Assembly: GCA_037045155.1 (NCBI GenBank)
Contig: JBAOIG010000003.1
Location: forward strand, 558,001-622,000
DNA: 64,000 nucleotides
Source of the DNA: Thermomicrobiales bacterium
GTDB taxonomy: Bacteria > Chloroflexota > Chloroflexia > Thermomicrobiales > CFX8
Direction of reading: 5' to 3'
Part shown: positions 58,176 to 64,000 of the stretch, one piece after another
Layout: every line of letters starts with the position of its first letter
How positions within the stretch are numbered: the stretch's first letter is position 1
The notes under the pieces: model-generated
The model's database searches: none
What the model saw: the letters and a program-made list of their open reading frames with translations, nothing else
Told to the model about the DNA's origin: nothing
Position numbers and translations under genes: made by a program

Positions 58176-60854
58176 ATGACGACGCAGCCCGGGGTCGCGT
58201 CCGGCGCGGATGAGCTGGGTAAGGCCTACGATCCAGGCGCCACAGAACGCGGCTGGTACGAGTTCTGGCACTCTCGCGGTTACTTCAAGCCAGTCGATCG
58301 TGGCCGCGGTCCATACGTCGTTATCATGCCGCCACCCAACGTCACTGGTGAGCTGCATATGGGGCACGCGCTGTTTTCGGCGGTCGAGGATCTGATGATC
58401 CGGTATCACCGGATGCTCGGCTTCGCCGCGCTCTGGCTGCCAGGCGCAGACCATGCTGGTATTGCGGGGCAGTGGGTCGTCGAGAAGGAGCTCGCGAAGG
58501 AGGGATTGACACGCCATGATCTCGGGCGCGAGCAGTTCCTCAGCCGCGTCTGGGACTGGATGGAGTCGTACCAGGAGCGAATCAAGGGTCAACTCCAGTC
58601 GCTCGGCGCGTCGTGCGACTGGTCGCGATATGTCTTCACGATGGATCCTGGCCCCGCCCACGCAGTTCGCGTGGCATTCAAGCATCTGTATGACAAGGGC
58701 CTGATTTATCGCGGGGAGCGTCTGATCTCCTGGTGTCCACGTTGCATGACGGCGCTTTCCGACCTCGAGGTCGTTCATGAAGATGTCTCGTCGTTTCTCT
58801 GGCATCTGCGCTACCCACTGGCCGATGGGAGTGGCGTTATCGAGGTTGCGACGACCCGGCCCGAGACGATGCTGGGGGACACCGCGGTCGCGGTCCACCC
58901 AGACGACGAACGGTATCGCGCGCTGATCGGCCATGAGGTCATCCTTCCGATCCTCAACCGTCGGATTCCCGTCGTCGCCGATGAGGCTGTCGACCGTGCA
59001 TTTGGCAGCGGCGCAGTCAAAGTGACTCCGGCTCACGATCCGAATGATTTCGAGATTGGCCGGCGACACAACCTGCCGATGGTGAATGTCATGAATCTCG
59101 ACGGCACGATGAATGACGAGGCCGGGCCGTTTGCAGGGTTGTCAATCGCCGAAGCACGCGAGCAGGTCGTTGCGCGACTGGAACAGGATGGAGCGCTAGC
59201 CCGCGTCGAGCCGCACGAGCATTCGGTGGGGCATTGTGACCGTTGTGGGTCAGTTGTCGAGCCGCTCATCTCGAAGCAGTGGTTCGTCCAGATGGCGCCA
59301 CTGGCGAAGCCGGCGATAGAAGTCGTGAAGGACGGCCAGATCCGATTCTATCCATCGCGATTTTCCACCGTGTATCTGAGCTGGATGGAGAACATCCACG
59401 ATTGGTGCATCTCGCGGCAACTCTGGTGGGGCCACCGGATTCCGATCTGGTACTGCCGCGACTGTGGAGAAATGACGGCAACCGACCAGGAGCGCCTCGG
59501 GAGCTGCGACGCATGCGGGTCGCGCAATATCGAGCAGGATCCTGACGTGCTCGATACCTGGTTTTCGTCCGGCCTCTGGACCTTCTCGACGCTTGGCTGG
59601 CCGGAAGAGACGCCGGACCTGCGCATGTACTACCCCGGTCATTTGATGGAGACTGGCTACGACATCATCTTCCACTGGGTGGCGAGGATGATCTTCTTCG
59701 GCATCGAGCTCATGGGCGCGCCTCCGTTCAAGGATGTCTATCTTCACGGAACCGTCCGCGATCAGCACGGCCAGCGCATGAGCAAGACCAAAGGCAACGT
59801 GCTCGATCCGACGACAATCAGCGCGGAGTATGGGACCGACGCGCTACGGTTCGCGCTTCTCACAGCATCGGGTCCAGGCAGCGACCTGAAGCTGTCCACC
59901 GAACGCGTCGAAGCCATGCGTAATTTCGCCAACAAGCTGTTCAACGCGACTCGCTTTTCGTTGCGAGCGATCGAAAGCGCACAGATCGTGCGGGACGACG
60001 ACGGCGCTCCTGCTCGCCCTGTTGACGAAGCACTCTCGATCCCGGATCGGTGGATTCTCAGCCGGCTCGCCTCCACGATCGAAGATGTCACCCGGTTGAT
60101 GGACGGGTATCAACTGCACGAGGCCGGCCGGGCGCTGTATGAATTTATCTGGTCGGAGTTCTGCGACTGGTATATCGAGGCAGTGAAAGTGCGGCTCTAC
60201 GCCGAACCGATGGATCCTGTTGTGCCCCAGACGCTCGCCTATGTGCTCGAGAGGACGCTTCGGCTGCTGCACCCGTTCATGCCGTTTGTGACCGAAGAGC
60301 TTTGGCAGCAACTTCCGCATTCCGGGGATGCGCTGATCGTAGCCGCATTCCCGGAGGCGGGGGAGTCGTTTCCAGAGGCCGTCGCCAGCTTCGAGCTGCT
60401 TCGTGAAGCCACCCGGGAGATCCGGAATGCTCGCAGCGAACATGGGGTCGATCCGGGTCGTCGGATCAGCGCGGTCATCTATCCTGGCCAGGCGCGGGCG
60501 ACGTTCGAAGAGCTGGCGGGCGAGCTGCAGTCTCTCGCCCGGATCGATCGCGATACCTGGGAGGTTCGCGACGGCGAGCCGGAGTCTCCTGCGACGAGCA
60601 CTGTGATCGTCGTCGGCGGGTCGACGATCTACCTACCACTGGCTGGGATGGTTGACCTTGCCGCGGAACAGGCGAGAATCGAACGGGAGATCGCAGAAGT
60701 CGAGGCAGAAATCGCTCGAGTTGATGCGATGCTCGCCAATGAGCAGTTCGTAGCCAAGGCGCCGGAGAAGGTCGTCGGAGCTCAGCGCGAGCGTCGAGCG
60801 GCGGCAGCGGAACGTCAGGACTTGCTGCGCAGGAGCCTGACTGAGCTTGGTTGA
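58176..60854 (+). CDS. valS: valyl-tRNA synthetase
   Basis: An 892-residue class I synthetase. The signature PPPNVTGELHMGHALFSAVE contains the HIGH-type motif in its valine form. Then come the editing CP1 domain with EVATTRPETMLGDTAVAVHP, WWGHRIPIWYCRDCGE, and the KMSKS equivalent GQRMSKTKGNVLDPTTI. A C-terminal coiled-coil arm typical of ValRS ends the protein (EQARIEREIAEVEAEIARVD). The ATG at 58176 has AAAGGAGAA upstream. It is preceded by a T-box and followed without a gap by mpg. Confidence 0.96.
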   Translation: MTTQPGVASGADELGKAYDPGATERGWYEFWHSRGYFKPVDRGRGPYVVIMPPPNVTGELHMGHALFSAVEDLMIRYHRMLGFAALWLPGADHAGIAGQWVVEKELAKEGLTRHDLGREQFLSRVWDWMESYQERIKGQLQSLGASCDWSRYVFTMDPGPAHAVRVAFKHLYDKGLIYRGERLISWCPRCMTALSDLEVVHEDVSSFLWHLRYPLADGSGVIEVATTRPETMLGDTAVAVHPDDERYRALIGHEVILPILNRRIPVVADEAVDRAFGSGAVKVTPAHDPNDFEIGRRHNLPMVNVMNLDGTMNDEAGPFAGLSIAEAREQVVARLEQDGALARVEPHEHSVGHCDRCGSVVEPLISKQWFVQMAPLAKPAIEVVKDGQIRFYPSRFSTVYLSWMENIHDWCISRQLWWGHRIPIWYCRDCGEMTATDQERLGSCDACGSRNIEQDPDVLDTWFSSGLWTFSTLGWPEETPDLRMYYPGHLMETGYDIIFHWVARMIFFGIELMGAPPFKDVYLHGTVRDQHGQRMSKTKGNVLDPTTISAEYGTDALRFALLTASGPGSDLKLSTERVEAMRNFANKLFNATRFSLRAIESAQIVRDDDGAPARPVDEALSIPDRWILSRLASTIEDVTRLMDGYQLHEAGRALYEFIWSEFCDWYIEAVKVRLYAEPMDPVVPQTLAYVLERTLRLLHPFMPFVTEELWQQLPHSGDALIVAAFPEAGESFPEAVASFELLREATREIRNARSEHGVDPGRRISAVIYPGQARATFEELAGELQSLARIDRDTWEVRDGEPESPATSTVIVVGGSTIYLPLAGMVDLAAEQARIEREIAEVEAEIARVDAMLANEQFVAKAPEKVVGAQRERRAAAAERQDLLRRSLTELG

Positions 60855-61377
60855 TGCATCTGACGCTCTGCCCGCCGACTGGTTCATGGCCGATGTCGTC
60901 GGTGTTGCTCGTGGGCTCGTCGGACGATGGTTGATGGTTGACGTAACGACGCGGGCGTTGATTCTTGAGACCGAGGCGTACGGTGGGGCGGAAGACCTTG
61001 CCTCGCATGCAGCTTTCCGACCGGGTGGGCGCGCGGCAGTTATGACAGATCATGGCGGGACCGTCTATGTCTATGCGGCGTATGGCATGTATCCCTGCTT
61101 CAACATCGTCACCGGCGCTCGGGGGTCGGCGTCGGCGGTGCTGCTTCGCGGCGTGCTCTTGCCAGATCAACAACGACACGTGTCCGGGCCGGGACGAACA
61201 GCCCGGGCGCTGGATATCGTGCTGGCCGACCATGGTGAGCGAATTCCTGGCCCTCGCTTTTCGATCAGCACCGAACGCGTGCCTTGTGTCATCCAGCAGA
61301 CAACGCGAGTGGGAATCCGGCGGGGAGTTGAGACGCCGTGGCGGTTTGCTGGCCGGCCACTCGTGAGGGATCACTGA
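60847..61377 (+). CDS. mpg: DNA-3-methyladenine glycosylase (AAG/MPG family)
   Basis: A 176-residue monofunctional glycosylase that removes alkylated and deaminated purines. Family landmarks are ADVVGVARGLVGRWLMV, ILETEAYGGAEDLASHA (catalytic Glu in the ETEAY motif), TVYVYAAYGMYPCFNIV (Tyr/His/Asn in the base-flipping pocket) and LLRGVLLPD with GPGRTARALDI. The start is a TTG at 60847, overlapping the valS stop by 8 nt, with AGGAG 11 nt upstream. Its stop overlaps mutL (TGATG). Shorter than human MPG but typical for bacteria. Confidence 0.88.
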   Translation: MVDASDALPADWFMADVVGVARGLVGRWLMVDVTTRALILETEAYGGAEDLASHAAFRPGGRAAVMTDHGGTVYVYAAYGMYPCFNIVTGARGSASAVLLRGVLLPDQQRHVSGPGRTARALDIVLADHGERIPGPRFSISTERVPCVIQQTTRVGIRRGVETPWRFAGRPLVRDH

Positions 61378-63113
61378 TGGGCATTCAACGGCTGCCGGAA
61401 GAGATGATCGGGCGCATCGCCGCCGGCGAGGTGATCGAACGCCCGGCGGCGGCGGTGAAGGAGCTCATCGAGAATGCGCTTGATGCTGGCGCTACCGCAA
61501 TCGATGTGGCGATCAGCGAGGGTGGAGTCGCGTTCATCGATGTCCGGGACGACGGGGCCGGCATGTCTGACAAGGACTTGCTGCTGGCTGTCGAGCGCCA
61601 CGCGACATCGAAGATCACCTCGATCGACGATCTGATGTCATTGAAGACGCTAGGCTTTCGTGGCGAGGCGCTCGCGTCGATGGCCGCTGTCAGCGACCTC
61701 ACCATCCGCACCCTCGATGGCGCCAGCGGCGAGGGATGGTCCAGGCGTGTGAAGTTCGGCGTCGGCGGCCCGGTCGAGCGCATCGCCTGGGCCAGTGGCG
61801 CAGCAATTTCCGCGCGGAGCCTGTTCGAGAATGTTCCGGCGCGTCGCAAATTCCTCCGCCAGCCGCAGACAGAGGCGTCCTACGTGACGCGCGTCGTGAG
61901 CGCATATGCGCTTGCCTACCCCGGTGTCGCGTTCACGCTGGAGATTGACGGCCGGCGGACGATGACGACCGACGGGCGTGGCGATCAGATCGCGGCAGCC
62001 GTCGGTGTCTGGGGTGATGAAGTTGCCGCTGCGCTTGTGCCGCTGCGCACTCCAGATGACATGCCGGAGGGATACGACGTTGGTGGCCTGGTGTCACTCC
62101 CGCATCTCGATCGAGCGACCAGACAGGCCCAGCACCTGTTCGCGCAGGGGAGACTCGTGGCGAGCCGTCAACTCGGAACCGCATTCGAGCAGGCGTACCA
62201 GACGCTGCTGATGGTTGGCCGCCATCCGGTTGGCTGCATCCGGCTGACCGTGCCGCCCGATCGTATCGACGTCAACGTTCATCCGACGAAGGCAGAGGTT
62301 CGGTTTGCCGACGAGCGGCTTGTCTTTTCGCTCGTCCAGCGCGCCGTTCGCGAGGCGATTGTCGCAATGGCGCCTCCGCCGGCCGTCCCCACGGTCGTCG
62401 CGTCGCCGCTCAGCGACTGGGCGGTCCAGCGACGCTTCGCGCTGGCGCACCCCGACCGCCACCCATCGCTGGCGTCATTGACCGACACGCTTTCTTCGGG
62501 AACCAGCGAGTCGCTCGCGCCGGAGCCAGCGGCGGAACACCGGCTGCCAGTTCTTCGCGTCCTTGGCCAGATCGCGTCGACGTTCATCATCGCCGAGGGA
62601 CCGGACGGTATGTATATGATCGACCAGCATGCCGCCCACGAGCGGATCATGTATGAGCGGTTGATGGCGGACTACGTCGCCCGTTCGCCAGACCGCCAAC
62701 TTCTGCTGGAGCCGGCTACGGTCGATCTGGCGGCGCCAGCCTGGGAGATGTATCGCAATTGCCGCGACGACCTGGTGGCGCTTGGCTTCGACCTCGAGGA
62801 ATTCGGCGGCACGGCGATTCTCGTCCGGGCTGTGCCGGCCAAGCTGCGTGTCCGACACCCGGCTCGAATGATTGAGACGATACTTGAAGAGCTGGTGGCT
62901 GGTGGACGAGGGGAGTCACGTCTGGAGTCCCTCGCCATCAGTGCGGCCTGTCACGCTTCGATCCGCGCGAACCAGCCGCTTTCATTGCTGGAGATGCGGG
63001 AGCTCGTCGTTCAGCTCGAACGATGCTCCTCGCCGCTTGCGTGCGGCCATGGCCGGCCGACGATGTTGAGGATGACCTCGGAAGAGCTGGAAAAGCAGTT
63101 CTCACGCCGATGA
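61377..63113 (+). CDS. mutL: DNA mismatch repair protein MutL
   Basis: A 578-residue GHKL ATPase that links mismatch recognition to strand removal. N-terminal motifs are IGRIAAGEVIERPAAAVKEL then IENALDAGA (N box), VRDDGAGMSDKDLLL (DxGxG), KTLGFRGEALASMAAVS and ENVPARRKFLRQPQTE. The C-terminal domain includes MIDQHAAHERIMYERLM and ACHASIRANQPLS with the motif SPLACGHGRPTM. The DQHAAHERI and ACHASIRAN/CGHGRPT motifs are those of endonuclease-type MutL, although the canonical DQHAxxERxxYE is slightly changed. The ATG at 61377 overlaps the mpg stop. No mutS is present in the window. Confidence 0.94.
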   Translation: MGIQRLPEEMIGRIAAGEVIERPAAAVKELIENALDAGATAIDVAISEGGVAFIDVRDDGAGMSDKDLLLAVERHATSKITSIDDLMSLKTLGFRGEALASMAAVSDLTIRTLDGASGEGWSRRVKFGVGGPVERIAWASGAAISARSLFENVPARRKFLRQPQTEASYVTRVVSAYALAYPGVAFTLEIDGRRTMTTDGRGDQIAAAVGVWGDEVAAALVPLRTPDDMPEGYDVGGLVSLPHLDRATRQAQHLFAQGRLVASRQLGTAFEQAYQTLLMVGRHPVGCIRLTVPPDRIDVNVHPTKAEVRFADERLVFSLVQRAVREAIVAMAPPPAVPTVVASPLSDWAVQRRFALAHPDRHPSLASLTDTLSSGTSESLAPEPAAEHRLPVLRVLGQIASTFIIAEGPDGMYMIDQHAAHERIMYERLMADYVARSPDRQLLLEPATVDLAAPAWEMYRNCRDDLVALGFDLEEFGGTAILVRAVPAKLRVRHPARMIETILEELVAGGRGESRLESLAISAACHASIRANQPLSLLEMRELVVQLERCSSPLACGHGRPTMLRMTSEELEKQFSRR

Positions 63114-63125
63114 ACGGAGGAGCGC

Positions 63126-63818
63126 GTGCTCGGATTGGTGACCATCGGCCAAGCGCCACGGGATGATGTCACAGCGTCAATGTTCGGCGATGCTCGGCCC
63201 ATGCTGATCGAAGCCGGCGCTCTCGACGGCCTCGACAACGAGACGATCGAGTCGCTGAGACCGACTCGTGGAGACCACGTCCTGGTCACGCGTTTAGTGG
63301 ATGGACGGGAGGCGGTGGTCGGCAAGGAGCGGCTACTGCCGTATGTGCAGTCTGCGATCGACCGCGTGGTAGACCTTGGCGCGTCGATTGTCTGTGTTCT
63401 CTGCACCGGCGCCTTCCCGGAGCTTCGCTGCCCAACGCTGCTTATCTTCCCCGACCGGATCCTGTCCGGTGTGTGTGACGCGTTCCTTACCAATGGCACG
63501 CTGGGAGTGTTGATGCCGCATCCCGATCAACACGAGTCAATGGTTGCGAAGTGGTCGACCGATGGTCGGGCGGTCGTGACCGCCAGTGTTTCGCCATACG
63601 CAGGAGCCCGCGCGGTAGGCGAGTCGATGCGGCAGCTCGCTGCGGCTGGCGCACATGCGATCGTCATGGATTGCATGGGATTTGATCGTCAGATGCTGGC
63701 CGATGCGCGCCGGTCCGTCTCGACGCCGGTGATTCTGGCCAACGGGCTTGTCGGCGCGATTCTCAGCGAGCTCGTCGGGGACCCGACGAGCGATCAGGGT
63801 CGTGCGGTCGTGTCGTAG
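63126..63818 (+). CDS. AroM-family protein
   Basis: A 230-residue protein of the AroM family, whose function is not established. It opens with LGLVTIGQAPRDDVTASMFG, then DHVLVTRLVDGREAVVGKE, SIVCVLCTGAFPEL with a cysteine, and AHAIVMDCMGFDRQM with a second cysteine. The two-cysteine layout recalls Asp/Glu-type racemases (MDCMG versus CTG). The start is a GTG at 63126, preceded by GGAGGAGC. It follows mutL by 12 nt and ends in a 25-nt overlap with the convergent glycosyltransferase. Confidence 0.8.
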   Translation: MLGLVTIGQAPRDDVTASMFGDARPMLIEAGALDGLDNETIESLRPTRGDHVLVTRLVDGREAVVGKERLLPYVQSAIDRVVDLGASIVCVLCTGAFPELRCPTLLIFPDRILSGVCDAFLTNGTLGVLMPHPDQHESMVAKWSTDGRAVVTASVSPYAGARAVGESMRQLAAAGAHAIVMDCMGFDRQMLADARRSVSTPVILANGLVGAILSELVGDPTSDQGRAVVS

Positions 63819-64000
63819 CGCCCGCGAAGCGCATTGACGCGGACACGGACAACGTCGAGAAACATCAGCGCCGAGTCCTGGATCGGTCTTACCTTGCTTC
63901 CCGGCACGTGCTCCCAGTAGACGGGAACTGTTGCGATTCGATAGCCCAATCGTCGCGCGATGAACAGCACCTCGACATCGAAACCGCTGACGCGCGGGCC
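63794..64000 (-). CDS. family 2 glycosyltransferase (dolichol-phosphate-mannose-synthase-like), C-terminal fragment
   Basis: Only the last 68 codons are in the window, read leftward from the right edge to the TGA at 63796-63794. The sequence FDVEVLFIARRLGYRIATVP then VYWEHVPGSKVRPIQDSALM matches the C-terminal part of GT2 enzymes of the DPM1/GtrB type. The conserved GFxxxVE..A-R-GY and SKV motifs are present. It ends RYDTTARP. The overlap with aroM at the 3' end is about 25 nt. Its N-terminus and partner genes are outside the window. Confidence 0.8.
   Translation of the reverse strand, partial: GPRVSGFDVEVLFIARRLGYRIATVPVYWEHVPGSKVRPIQDSALMFLDVVRVRVNALRGRYDTTARP

Overview
The window is GC-rich, gene-dense bacterial chromosome with no rRNA, transposase, phage or CRISPR signature. 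Several traits suggest a Chloroflexota bacterium, probably near Thermomicrobia/Sphaerobacter (inference): an archaeal-type ProRS, a HerA ATPase next to an SbcD/Mre11 nuclease, a large SRP RNA with an Alu domain, a T-box before valS, a Rho with a long charged N-terminal extension, and a minimal aroQ-pepP-efp-accB-xseA-xseB gene string. Many promoters share a TG-extended -10 box, TGCTATACT or close variants.

Layout. 1-2142 (minus): aroA (cut by the edge), a sugar-epimerase-like cupin and a methyltransferase. 2200-3175 (plus): smpB and ssrA (tmRNA), the two halves of trans-translation. 3274-5352: a TMEM175-like channel, then a PLP dehydratase and an EVE-domain protein on minus. 5461-9489 (plus): glcDEF glycolate oxidase. 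9479-15125: an orphan GAF histidine kinase (minus), then herA, sbcD and a creatininase-family gene (plus). 15186-18461 (minus): an S9 peptidase and a secreted, membrane-anchored protein. 18568-18803: SRP RNA. 18914-22681 (minus): a small membrane protein and sdhCDAB. 22973-30085 (plus): M20 peptidase, DnaQ-DinG helicase, glpX and rho. 30161-32270 (minus): HypE-like AIRS protein and pfkA. 32436-33899 (plus): proS.

33938-43725 (minus) is a long, nearly gapless gene string: small membrane protein, uvrB, anchored lipoprotein-like protein, GH18 hydrolase with tandem repeats, aroQ, pepP, efp, accB, xseA and xseB. 43929-47533 holds an unknown gene, tyrA, a small membrane protein and an aldehyde dehydrogenase. 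47578-48018 is a CoA-binding protein.

48406-52301 (plus) is the most unusual part: a Crp/Fnr regulator, a DUF1858 protein, a DUF59 Fe-S assembly factor, a DUF1858-DUF2249-DUF2249 fusion, a 12-TM NnrS/haem-copper-like membrane protein and a stand-alone DUF2249 protein. The cassette lies on the opposite strand between two tRNA-Ser genes that share an 18-bp direct repeat. I infer a nitric-oxide or redox/metal-cofactor handling module.

52491-64000: serS, an HNH endonuclease, uvrA, then T-box-valS-mpg-mutL-aroM (plus), and a partial glycosyltransferase (minus). DNA repair is well represented overall: UvrA, UvrB, MutL, AAG glycosylase, ExoVII, SbcD, HerA and DinG. All functions are read from motifs and context; no database search was run.
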